Shown here piece after piece: positions 33,617 to 41,796 of a stretch of DNA of 64,000 nt. This DNA is from Scybalousia_A sp045221575. Its GTDB lineage: Bacteria > Bacteroidota > Bacteroidia > Bacteroidales > P3. Made by a program: the position numbers and the translations under genes. The DNA lies in NCBI GenBank assembly GCA_045221575.1, contig JBGUWU010000013.1, positions 38,704-102,703 of the forward strand, given 5' to 3'. The notes beneath the pieces were generated by a model, which did no database searches, was not told where the DNA came from, and worked only from the letters and a program-made list of their open reading frames with translations. Position 1 is the stretch's first letter. The number at the start of each line of letters is the position of its first letter.

Positions 33617-34270
33617 ATGAAAAAGTTAACAGTTTTATTTGCAAGCCTTATGTTATTGGCTTCAACAAGTGTATTCGCACAACACAAAGGTCAAATTTGG
33701 ACTGAAGGTGGCATTCACTTTAGCTCTTATAGCGGAGAAGTCGGTGGTGTTGATAAATTAGGAAACAGTGATTTTGGTATCAGTGTTTCTGGTAACTACA
33801 TGCTTGACAAAAATTGGTCAATAGGTCTTGGTTTAGGCTTTGAAACATCTTCACAAGATGTTAGTGTAAATCCAGATTACACAGATGCAAGAAACATGTT
33901 TACTATCACTCTTCAAGGACACTACTTTATGAAACTTAATAAGTATATAACTTGGACTCCTCGTGCTTATGCTTATTTTGGATTTGGTAGCAGAACTGAC
34001 GAAACTCCTTTGATTTGGGGTACTCCTAAAGATGAATTCGATCTTTCAGAGTTTGGTTTAATGATTGAACCTTTGAACTTCCAATTTAGTTTAAACAATA
34101 GATTAGCACTTACTGCTGCTTGTGACCTTGCATCATTTGGATACACTCACACAAAATCTTCAGTAGGTAATGTTGATGACATTGACAACAACTTTACTTT
34201 CAGAACAAATTTCTGGAGAAGTACTTTAGGAGGTCTTGGTCTAAGATTTGGATTTAGACTATTCTTCTAA
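33617..34270 (+). CDS. Outer membrane beta-barrel protein (porin-like)
   Basis: 217 aa with signal peptide MKKLTVLFASLMLLASTSVFAQ. The mature part is alternating beta strands (GIHFSSYSGEVGG, FGISVSGNYMLDKNWSIGLGLGFETSS, MFTITLQGHYFMKL, WTPRAYAYFGFGS), ending in GGLGLRFGFRLFF, an aromatic-terminated strand recognised by the BAM machinery. The size fits an 8-strand barrel. The role (structural, adhesin or small pore) is unknown. Confidence 0.85.
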   Translation: MKKLTVLFASLMLLASTSVFAQHKGQIWTEGGIHFSSYSGEVGGVDKLGNSDFGISVSGNYMLDKNWSIGLGLGFETSSQDVSVNPDYTDARNMFTITLQGHYFMKLNKYITWTPRAYAYFGFGSRTDETPLIWGTPKDEFDLSEFGLMIEPLNFQFSLNNRLALTAACDLASFGYTHTKSSVGNVDDIDNNFTFRTNFWRSTLGGLGLRFGFRLFF

Positions 34271-34300
34271 GAGAAAATCAAATTCTAATTTGTATATTCA

Positions 34301-34337
34301 AAAGGAAGAGAGTGTTTATAACACTCTCTTCCTTTTT
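34301..34337 (+). terminator. Terminator of outer-membrane barrel gene
   Basis: A perfect 15-bp stem AAAGGAAGAGAGTGT / ACACTCTCTTCCTTT with a 5-nt loop and T-run. It lies 31 nt after the stop codon. Confidence 0.9.
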
Positions 34338-34433
34338 ATTTTTATGCTTGATTTTTTTAATCTTAATTTTTATGAATTATGTTCGGACATTATCATTCAT
34401 AATTTTTATTTGCAAAAAACAACTCTTAAAAGC

Positions 34434-34522
34434 AATAAAAAAAGAGTTGATTTTTATACTAAGAAGAGTTGGTTTTAAGAAAAAAAGAGTTGATTTTCTT
34501 TTCTTAAAATCAACTCTTTTTT
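34434..34522. repeat. GAGTTGATTTT hairpin repeat, copy 3
   Basis: Three GAGTTGATTTT/GAGTTGGTTTT units (34444, 34465, 34487). The last forms a perfect 15-bp hairpin with arms AAAAGAGTTGATTTT (34483-34497) and AAAATCAACTCTTTT (34506-34520) around the loop CTTTTCTT, identical to the hairpin at 19201-19236. It lies between the convergent barrel and thyA genes and probably terminates thyA. The remaining part of this 309-bp gap is AT-rich. Confidence 0.7.
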
Positions 34523-34579
34523 CAAGAAGTCTTACTTATTTGTAATCAACTTACTTTATGCGATAAAAAACATAAAGTC

Positions 34580-35374
34580 CTACACACTAACATCGGCTTT
34601 TATATGTGGGTGGGATTGATAATTCTCTATTATTATATCTTCATATTTAAACGAAAATATATCTTTTACATCAGGATTAAGTTTCAATGTTGGCAAAGGT
34701 AAAGGCTCCCTTGTTAATTGCAACTTTGCCTGTTCAAAATGGTTATTATAAAGATGTGCATCGCCAAAACTATGTACAAACTCACCACATTTTAGACCTG
34801 TAACTTGAGCCATCATTGCAAGCAGGATACTATATGAGGCAATATTAAAAGGAACTCCAAGAAATATATCAGCACTTCTTTGATAAAGTTGCAAAGAAAG
34901 ACGTCCATCTGCAACATAGAATTGGAACAAGCAATGACAAGGAGGCAAAGCCATATCATCTATTTGAGCAACATTCCATGCAGAAACGATTAAGCGTCTT
35001 GAATTTGGATTTGTTTTAATTTGATTTACTACATCGGAGATTTGATCTACAAAACCGCCATCTTTTTTATCCCAATGTCGCCATTGATAACCATAAATAG
35101 GACCTAAGCTTCCATCTTCCCTCGCCCATTCGTCCCAAATGCTCACTTTGTTATCGTGAAGATACTTTACGTTTGTGTCTCCGTTTAAAAACCAAAGTAA
35201 TTCATAGATAATACTTCTTGTATGTAGTTTCTTTGTCGTCAAAAGAGGGAAACCTTTTTGCAAATCAAACCTCATCTGATAACCAAAGATACTTCTTGTT
35301 CCTGTACCTGTTCTATCCCCTTTGTCTGTTCCATTTCTTAGAACAGTATCCAACAAATCCAAATATTGTTTCAT
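34580..35374 (-). CDS. thyA: Thymidylate synthase
   Basis: 264 aa, the standard length. Methylates dUMP to dTMP using methylene-tetrahydrofolate. The catalytic cysteine is C146 in ALPPCHCLFQFYV. RTGTGTRSIFG, ELLWFLNGDTNVKYL and YQRSADIFLGVPFNIASY are in place. It is the last gene of the DUF4301-purD-nitroreductase-thyA operon, which links purine and pyrimidine nucleotide synthesis. Confidence 0.99.
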   Translation of the reverse strand: MKQYLDLLDTVLRNGTDKGDRTGTGTRSIFGYQMRFDLQKGFPLLTTKKLHTRSIIYELLWFLNGDTNVKYLHDNKVSIWDEWAREDGSLGPIYGYQWRHWDKKDGGFVDQISDVVNQIKTNPNSRRLIVSAWNVAQIDDMALPPCHCLFQFYVADGRLSLQLYQRSADIFLGVPFNIASYSILLAMMAQVTGLKCGEFVHSFGDAHLYNNHFEQAKLQLTREPLPLPTLKLNPDVKDIFSFKYEDIIIENYQSHPHIKADVSV

Positions 35375-35402
35375 CTTATATCGTTTATTTTTGTTGTCTA
35401 TA

Positions 35403-36056
35403 TTATAATTTTTCTCCGCTTCCTAATTCAAAATGCAGTTTTACTATTCCTAAATCTATTTTCGTGTAAATACCAAGCCCTTTTCGTTTGATTACAGGCT
35501 TATTATTTTCTATGGTAATAAAAAATTTTTGTTGATTGATAGCAGTTGGAGCAAGCAAAGCGGCCTCTACCCCTTTCCTAAAATTATCTGTAGGAGAAGA
35601 AACATTGCACACATCTTTATATTTCTTGATTTTATGTGCATTACCCTGCGTTACTCCATAACCAAAACTAATAAGGCAAACAAGTTTTTCATCTCCCCTA
35701 ACCACAAAAGCGTTTGGCACTTTCTTAAAAGTCAAAGCCACCCAGCAAGTGTTCAAGTTTAAAGTCTGTAAAAGCAAGACCAATTTCTCACCATAGTAAC
35801 CTACACGTTCAGAAAGGTCTTCTGCTTTCTTCCCAACGCAAGCTATGTAATTTTTTACTTCTCTAAACTTTCCGTAATGAGCCGTTATGGATTGAAAAGC
35901 CAAAGGTTCATTCTCCACAAGTTGAAAATGCAAACCGCTTTCTTTGTTGCAATTCTCTATCTCTTGTTTGAGAATTTCTATTTTCTCCTTTTCTATCTCT
36001 TTATCCAAATAAGCACGTACCGAATGCCTTTGTTTTATCGCCTCCAGCAAAGTCAT
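35403..36056 (-). CDS. Nitroreductase family protein (FMN-dependent)
   Basis: 217 aa. The N-terminal AIKQRHSVRAYLDKEIEKEKIEILKQEIENCN carries the RxSxR FMN-binding signature. The order GYYGEKLVLLLQTLNLNTCWVALTFKK and VCLISFGYG corresponds to the TM1586-like nitroreductases. AALLAPTAINQQKF is the second-half FMN-contact segment. The substrate is unknown. It is flanked by purD (12 nt upstream) and thyA (28 nt downstream) in one operon. Confidence 0.88.
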   Translation of the reverse strand: MTLLEAIKQRHSVRAYLDKEIEKEKIEILKQEIENCNKESGLHFQLVENEPLAFQSITAHYGKFREVKNYIACVGKKAEDLSERVGYYGEKLVLLLQTLNLNTCWVALTFKKVPNAFVVRGDEKLVCLISFGYGVTQGNAHKIKKYKDVCNVSSPTDNFRKGVEAALLAPTAINQQKFFITIENNKPVIKRKGLGIYTKIDLGIVKLHFELGSGEKL

Positions 36057-36068
36057 GGTTTTATTTTT

Positions 36069-37334
36069 TTACATTAAATCTTTACCGATGTCTTTGCGGT
36101 AATACATCTTATCAAAATATATCTTAGAAATCTCGTTATAAGTTTGCTTTAAAGCGTCTTGCATATCATTTCCTAAGCATGTAACTGCAAGAACCCTGCC
36201 CCCTGAAGTTAAAATTTTGTTTTCCTCGCCCTGTTTTGTACCTGCATGATAAACAATAGCGTTATTTACTTTATCCAAACCAAGTATTTCCTTGCCTTTT
36301 TCATAACTTTCAGGATAACCTCCAGAACATAACATAACCGTTGTTGCTATACGAGAATCTATTTCAAGTTTATATTCATTCAACCTTCCTTCTCCAACAA
36401 GAGCAAAAGCCTCAACAATATCAGAACTTATTCTTGCAAAAACGCTTTCACTTTCTGGGTCGCCCATTCTTACATTATATTCTATAACAAAAGGATTTCC
36501 TTCTACATTCATCAAACCAAAGAAAATAAATCCTTGATATTTCATATTATCTTTTTGTAATCCTAAGATAGTAGGTTTTATTATTCTCTCCTCTACTCTG
36601 TTTAAAAATTCTTTATTGCAGAAAGGAACCGGAGAAATACTACCCATTCCTCCTGTATTCAAACCTTTATCTCCTTCTCCTACCTTTTTATAATCTTTAG
36701 CCTCAGGTAAGATAACATAATTCTTACCATCTGTTAAAACAAATACGCTACATTCTATTCCACTCAAAAACTCTTCAATAACAACTTTGCTTGATGCAGA
36801 ACCAAACTTAGCGCTCAAAAGCATATCTTCTAATTCTTTTTCTGCTTCCTGTAAAGTCTGTAAAATAACAACACCTTTACCTGCAGCCAAACCATCAGCT
36901 TTTAAAACAAAAGGAGGTTTCAATGTTTTTAGGAATGCTTTCCCGTCTTCAATTGTTGCTGATGTAAATGTATTGTAGCGAGCAGTAGGAATATTATGCT
37001 TTTTCATAAAATCTTTTGCAAAGTCTTTACTTCCTTCTAACTGTGCTGCTTCTTTATTTGGTCCTATTACTATTGTATTAGGATTATTTGCTTGCATATA
37101 ATCAGCAATACCATCTACCAATGGTTGTTCTGGCCCTACAACAAGAATATTTATATTCTCTTTTTTGCAAAATTGAGATATTTCTTCAAAACCATTAAGA
37201 TTAATATTCTCTCCCCAGGTTTTCATTCCTGGATTTCCTGGAGAAATATATAGTTTTTCTGTTCGCTTACTCAAAGATATTACTCTCGCCAAGGCAGATT
37301 CTCTTCCGCCACTTCCTAATAATAAGATTTTCAT
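36069..37334 (-). CDS. purD: Phosphoribosylamine-glycine ligase (GAR synthetase)
   Basis: 421 aa. ATP-grasp enzyme of the second step of purine synthesis. MKILLLGSGGRESALARVI is the N-terminal Rossmann segment. GPEQPLVDGIADYM, HNIPTARY, PFVLKADGLAAGKGV (ATP-grasp lysine) and EYNVRMGDPESE (metal-binding Glu/Asn) are present. It is the second gene of the operon that starts with DUF4301. Confidence 0.98.
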   Translation of the reverse strand: MKILLLGSGGRESALARVISLSKRTEKLYISPGNPGMKTWGENINLNGFEEISQFCKKENINILVVGPEQPLVDGIADYMQANNPNTIVIGPNKEAAQLEGSKDFAKDFMKKHNIPTARYNTFTSATIEDGKAFLKTLKPPFVLKADGLAAGKGVVILQTLQEAEKELEDMLLSAKFGSASSKVVIEEFLSGIECSVFVLTDGKNYVILPEAKDYKKVGEGDKGLNTGGMGSISPVPFCNKEFLNRVEERIIKPTILGLQKDNMKYQGFIFFGLMNVEGNPFVIEYNVRMGDPESESVFARISSDIVEAFALVGEGRLNEYKLEIDSRIATTVMLCSGGYPESYEKGKEILGLDKVNNAIVYHAGTKQGEENKILTSGGRVLAVTCLGNDMQDALKQTYNEISKIYFDKMYYRKDIGKDLM

Positions 37335-37350
37335 ATTATACTATGTTATT

Positions 37351-38880
37351 TTATTTATGAGATTCTTTTAAAAGATCAACTATTGTTTTAACAGGATTAA
37401 ATGTAGCTAAAGGCACTTCAACAAATATTGTTAGCCAATCACTCATTGCTCCATTCCAAAGTCCTGGTCGTTCTTGTGCTTTTATTGTTTGACCAGCAAA
37501 ACTTTTTTCTGAAATAAATCCTGCTTGTTTATCAACAAAGTTCTGTAGCCTATACTTTTTGCCGTCTGCTTTTGTTGTAGAAATGACTAAATCCACAGGA
37601 TTAAAATGTGTAGCCTGCATAAATATCTTACTTTGTTCTAAAGAACTAAGATTTACTTGTGCTTTTTCTACTATTTGTAAAGATATTTCTCCATTTTTTT
37701 CTACAAAGAAAGGTCCTCCTCCTGGTTCTCCTTCGTTCTTAACCATTCCGCAAACTCTCAAAGGACGGTCTAAAAACTTTCTTAAATAAAGTTTATATTG
37801 GAATAACGTATTAAATTCTGTATAATTCTTTACTTCAGAAATAAAAGCTTGTTTGCGTATAATATTATATATAGAAACAAGTTCCTGCTTAGACATTTCT
37901 TTTTTCTCCAATTTCTTTTGTAAAGAGAATATCTTTTTCTTAGCAGTCAAAAGCACACCTGCAAGAAACTCTTTATAATCATAGGTTTCCTGTCTGTACT
38001 TAGAAGAAACATTATCTATATTCTTTATAAATATAACATCAGAATTAAGTTTGTTAAGATTTGCTATCAATGCACCATGTCCAGCAGGTCTAAACAAAAG
38101 TTTTCCTTCTTTTGTATGAAATGGTTTATTGTTCATATCAACTGCAATAGTATCTGTTGAGTGTTGTTGAAAAGAAAAACCGATATCATACTTCACTTTG
38201 TATTGTTTCTCGTACAAAGGCACAAACTTATTCTTCAATTTCCTAAAACCATCAGCATGTTCTTTCAAAATTGAGAATTCTATCTTTGCTTCTCCGTTTG
38301 AACTACAATAATTAGCAGCCTCCATTAAATGTTCTTCAAAAGGAGTAACTGCAGAATCATTATTCTTATGGAAGATAATCCATGCTTTAGGATATTTTCC
38401 ATAATTTAATCCTTTTTCAGTTAAAATATATTCCACTATTGTCTTATAATCCTTAACTTTCAAACATTGTTCAACAGAAAGATTGTCTTTCTTCATTATT
38501 TGTTCAAGTACAGGATAAAAAGCAAATTCTTTTATATGTTCAATAAGTTTTTGTACTACAGGAAAAGTATGAAAAGGAGTTCTTTTTTCATCTTTATATT
38601 CATCAACAAAAGAATACAAGTCTTTCATCATTCTTGTTGCCGCACCAGATGCTGGAACAAACTTCATAACCTTTATTTTATCTTTTTCACTTTGGTAAAG
38701 AGAAATAAAATCTTTTATCTCTTGAGTAGAAAAAGAATTAATACCATCTCCTATTGTCGCTGCTCTTTTCAACTGCATTGGTTGAAATCCATTCACAAAG
38801 TTTTCTACTTGTTCTTCTGCTTCTTTTACTGTTAAGCCTTGTGCTTTTATTTGTTCAACATCTTCTTTTGTAAAAATCAT
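37351..38880 (-). CDS. DUF4301 family protein
   Basis: 509 aa from the ATG at 38880 (MIFTKEDVEQIKAQGLTVKEAEEQVENF). An upstream ATG at 38943 would add 21 residues, but a TATCTTTG -7 element lies inside that stretch, so the shorter start is favoured. DUF4301 is a Bacteroidota family with no known reaction. Visible motifs are KFVPASGAATRMMKDLY, FRPAGHGALIANLNKL and RVCGMVKNEGEPGGGPF, which recall a nucleotide-sugar-pyrophosphorylase-like fold (glycine-rich plus RPAGHG). It leads the operon with purD, a nitroreductase and thyA. Confidence 0.82.
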   Translation of the reverse strand: MIFTKEDVEQIKAQGLTVKEAEEQVENFVNGFQPMQLKRAATIGDGINSFSTQEIKDFISLYQSEKDKIKVMKFVPASGAATRMMKDLYSFVDEYKDEKRTPFHTFPVVQKLIEHIKEFAFYPVLEQIMKKDNLSVEQCLKVKDYKTIVEYILTEKGLNYGKYPKAWIIFHKNNDSAVTPFEEHLMEAANYCSSNGEAKIEFSILKEHADGFRKLKNKFVPLYEKQYKVKYDIGFSFQQHSTDTIAVDMNNKPFHTKEGKLLFRPAGHGALIANLNKLNSDVIFIKNIDNVSSKYRQETYDYKEFLAGVLLTAKKKIFSLQKKLEKKEMSKQELVSIYNIIRKQAFISEVKNYTEFNTLFQYKLYLRKFLDRPLRVCGMVKNEGEPGGGPFFVEKNGEISLQIVEKAQVNLSSLEQSKIFMQATHFNPVDLVISTTKADGKKYRLQNFVDKQAGFISEKSFAGQTIKAQERPGLWNGAMSDWLTIFVEVPLATFNPVKTIVDLLKESHK

Positions 38881-38903
38881 ACTTCTATAGTTTTTATACA
38901 ATG

Positions 38904-38911
38904 CAAAGATA
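38904..38911 (-). promoter_or_regulatory. -7 element of DUF4301-purD operon
   Basis: TATCTTTG followed by C on the minus strand, 23 nt before the chosen ATG. No clear -33 TTG. Confidence 0.55.
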
Positions 38912-38971
38912 GTAATTTTTTTTTGTCTGTAACTATTCATCAAAAAAATAATAAAAAAACTCTACTAAAAA

Positions 38972-39005
38972 ACAAACGAACACACTTTAAAAAAGTATGT
39001 TCGTT
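38972..39005 (-). terminator. Terminator of DPP-IV operon
   Basis: ACGAACAcACTTT / AAGTaTGTTCGT stem with one mismatch, followed on the minus strand by TTTGTTTTTT. It lies 26 nt after the DPP-IV stop. Confidence 0.8.
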
Positions 39006-39030
39006 ATAGATATAATGTATTACAACTTTT

Positions 39031-41055
39031 CTATTTTAAATAATCTTCATAATAATGGAAGATTTTTTTATACAGTTCTACTCTATCTTTTCCTCTTACA
39101 TTATGTTCGTGTGATGTGTACATAAAATAATCTACTGGTTTTTTCTTTACAACACACTGTCTTATAAATTCCAAAGAATGTTGAGGAACAACAGTATTAT
39201 CTAAATAACCTTGCATAACAAGAATATGTTGATTTTCTTTCATATTATCAATAAGGTTAAGCACACTGCTTGATTCATATCCTTTTGCATTATTTTCAGG
39301 AGTTCCCATATAACGTTCTCCATACATCACTTCATACCATTTCCAATCTATTACAGGACCTCCTGCTGTTGCTACTTTAACTACATCTGGATTATTTAAA
39401 GCTAAAGATAGAGTCATAAAACCTCCATAACTCCAACCATCTATTCCTATTCTTTCACTATCAACGTATGGTAAAGACTTCAAATAATTAATACCTCTCA
39501 TTTGATCTTGCATTTCTACTTTACCACATTGATGCCAGATAGCACTTTCAAATTCATATCCTCTATTAGCAGAACCTCTTCCGTCCAAAGTCCAAACTAT
39601 ATAATCTTGTGTTGCAAGGAAAGGAAGAAAATAGCCTGCTCCTGCTGTGTAAGAATCTGTAATAAGTTGTGCATGAGGTCCATTATAAACATAAACAATA
39701 ACAGGATATTTTTTATGAGGATTAAAATCTTTTGGACGTATCATTCTTGTATAAAGAACAGTTCCATCTTCTGCATGAAGAGTATCTATGATAATAGTAG
39801 GATTATTATCTAATTTCTCCATAGGATTTTCACAACGTACTAATTCTTTTATTATTTCTCCTTTTTGATTTCTAAGTACAACTCTATAAGCCTCATCAGT
39901 AGAAGTATAAGTATCTATAAACATTGTTCCTTTTTCATTGAAACTAACATAATGTGTTCCATGCTCACGAGTAATACGTGTTATACCTCCTTTTTTAATA
40001 TTAAGAGAATATAAGTTTCTTTCCAATGGAGAGTCTTTTGTACCATAGAAATAAAGTTCTGTTACCTTATCATTAAAGCCTGCTATTTCTTCAACCATCC
40101 ATTCTCCTTTGGTAAGTTGTTTTATTTGTTTTCCTAAAGTATCATAAAGATAAAGATGTTGATAACCATCTTTTTCAGAGAAGAAAATAAACTGAGCTGG
40201 ATTATTTGGCAAGAAAACAATAGGCTTCTCTGGTTCAACATACTTATTTGAAGTTTCTTCTAAAAGAGTACGTTTTTTCATACCTGTGTTTGCATCGTAT
40301 GCTTCCAACCAAAGATGATTCTGCAAGCGGTTTAGTTTTTGAATATATACAGTATTACCGTCTAAAGAGAAAGCAATGTTGGTTAAATACATTTCTCTTT
40401 CTTCAACAGAGTTATCTTTTCTTGTTTTAAGTATTATTGTTTTGTCTGTATCAAAGTTATAAACATAAACAAGCACCTCATGAGATTTCATTCCCGCCAT
40501 TGGATACTTTATTATCTCCGCTTTTGCTTCTCTTTCTTGAGTATTTACCAAAGGATAATCTCCTACCATGCTTTGATCCATACGATAAAAAGCAAGATGT
40601 TTGCCATCATTGGAGAAGAACAAACCTTTTTCTATTCCAAATTCATTTCTATGAACACTTTGTCCATAAATAATATTGATAGAATCTCCGTCTGTGGTAA
40701 TATATCTTTCTTTACCTGTGGCAGAATTTCTTATCCAAACTTGATTATCACGAATAAAAGCCTCATTTTTTGAGTTTTTATTTACCTCAAGAAAGCCTTT
40801 GTCTTCCGAATTTTGAGTTTCTGCTTCAATATCTTCTTGCACTATCCTATCTTCGCCCTTTTTATTTACTATATGCTTCTGCCATAGTTTATCAAAGTAG
40901 TAGTACTCATCGTTGTTCTCAAATCCGAAACTATATTTCTCTACTTTGGCTCTATAAGTGCCGTCCATTAAATGTTCAATGTCCATTTTGTTTTGTGCAT
41001 TAGCCACAAACAAAAAGGACATTACTAATGTAAGTGTTATAAATCTTCTTTTCAT
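39031..41055 (-). CDS. Dipeptidyl-peptidase IV-like S9 peptidase (prolyl oligopeptidase family)
   Basis: 674 aa with signal peptide (FITLTLVMSFLFVANAQ). An N-terminal beta-propeller (YYYFDKLWQKHI, then the GKHLAFYRMDQSMV and TTDGDSINIIYGQSVHRNEFGIEKG segments that carry the DPP-IV substrate glutamates in this family) precedes an alpha/beta-hydrolase. Its catalytic Ser is S542 (GWSYGGF), with Asp in MQGYLDNTVV (about residue 618) and His in SHEHNVRG (about 650). It removes X-Pro dipeptides in the periplasm, important for peptide feeding in Bacteroidales. Shorter than the about 720-aa Porphyromonas enzyme. It is the last gene of a three-gene operon. Confidence 0.9.
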   Translation of the reverse strand: MKRRFITLTLVMSFLFVANAQNKMDIEHLMDGTYRAKVEKYSFGFENNDEYYYFDKLWQKHIVNKKGEDRIVQEDIEAETQNSEDKGFLEVNKNSKNEAFIRDNQVWIRNSATGKERYITTDGDSINIIYGQSVHRNEFGIEKGLFFSNDGKHLAFYRMDQSMVGDYPLVNTQEREAKAEIIKYPMAGMKSHEVLVYVYNFDTDKTIILKTRKDNSVEEREMYLTNIAFSLDGNTVYIQKLNRLQNHLWLEAYDANTGMKKRTLLEETSNKYVEPEKPIVFLPNNPAQFIFFSEKDGYQHLYLYDTLGKQIKQLTKGEWMVEEIAGFNDKVTELYFYGTKDSPLERNLYSLNIKKGGITRITREHGTHYVSFNEKGTMFIDTYTSTDEAYRVVLRNQKGEIIKELVRCENPMEKLDNNPTIIIDTLHAEDGTVLYTRMIRPKDFNPHKKYPVIVYVYNGPHAQLITDSYTAGAGYFLPFLATQDYIVWTLDGRGSANRGYEFESAIWHQCGKVEMQDQMRGINYLKSLPYVDSERIGIDGWSYGGFMTLSLALNNPDVVKVATAGGPVIDWKWYEVMYGERYMGTPENNAKGYESSSVLNLIDNMKENQHILVMQGYLDNTVVPQHSLEFIRQCVVKKKPVDYFMYTSHEHNVRGKDRVELYKKIFHYYEDYLK

Positions 41056-41058
41056 ATA

Positions 41059-41781
41059 TTAATATTTTTTCCAATTTCTAAATTTCAAAGAAAATATGCC
41101 AAAGAAGGCCTCTTTAAATATCTTCATACTCATTTTGCTTTGTCCAAGTACTCTATCTGTGAATATAATAGGTACTTCTTTTATCTTGTATCCAAGTTTC
41201 CAAGCCGTATATTTCATTTCTATTTGGAAAGCATAGCCAACAAACTGCACCTTATCAAAGTTTATTCTTTCCAAAAGCTTACGTGTGTAACAAACAAAGC
41301 CTGCCGTTGCATCGCAAACCTTCATTCCTAACATTTTTCTCACATAAACTGAAGCGTAATATGACATTATCACTCTTCCTATCGGCCAATTAACAACAGA
41401 AATCTTGCCATCTAAATAACGAGAACCTATTGATAGGTCTGCACCTTGCTTACATGTGTTATACAAATCTATTAATGCTTTAGGCGGATGAGAAAAATCT
41501 GCATCCATTTCAAAGATGTATTCATAATCTCTCTGTAATGCCCATCTAAAACCGTGAAGATATGCTGTACCAAGACCAAGTTTGCCTTTTCTTTCTTCTA
41601 AATACAATCTGTTGGGAAACTCTTGTATTAGCCTTTTCACTATTACCGCTGTGTCATCAGGAGAATTGTCATCAATAATCAAAATATCAAACTCTTTTTC
41701 TAAGTTGAACACATAGCGAATAATGTTTTCTATGTTCTCTTGCTCCTTGTAGGTAGGTATAATTACTAAACAATCTGTCAT
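41059..41781 (-). CDS. Glycosyltransferase family 2, polyprenol-phosphate mannosyltransferase-like
   Basis: 240 aa. LVIIPTYKEQENI, FDILIIDDNSPDDTA and FEMDADFSHPP (DxD) define the GT-A fold of Dpm1-like enzymes. SIGSRYLDGKISVVNWPIGRVIMSYYASVYVRKMLGMKVCDATAGF is characteristic. It lacks the C-terminal membrane part of GtrB-type enzymes. It probably charges a polyprenyl phosphate with a sugar for envelope or glycoprotein synthesis. It starts 15 nt after the Trx-like gene and ends 3 nt before DPP-IV. Confidence 0.9.
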   Translation of the reverse strand: MTDCLVIIPTYKEQENIENIIRYVFNLEKEFDILIIDDNSPDDTAVIVKRLIQEFPNRLYLEERKGKLGLGTAYLHGFRWALQRDYEYIFEMDADFSHPPKALIDLYNTCKQGADLSIGSRYLDGKISVVNWPIGRVIMSYYASVYVRKMLGMKVCDATAGFVCYTRKLLERINFDKVQFVGYAFQIEMKYTAWKLGYKIKEVPIIFTDRVLGQSKMSMKIFKEAFFGIFSLKFRNWKKY

Positions 41782-41796
41782 AAGGCAAATAGGTTT

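Noticed and set aside
33493..33705. 70-residue frame overlapping the outer-membrane barrel start
   Set aside because: It runs through the promoter and leader of the barrel gene in another frame; no signal peptide or known family.
38881..38943. N-terminal extension of the DUF4301 protein
   Set aside because: A -7 element lies inside, and the family start MIFTKEDVEQIKAQG is at 38880.
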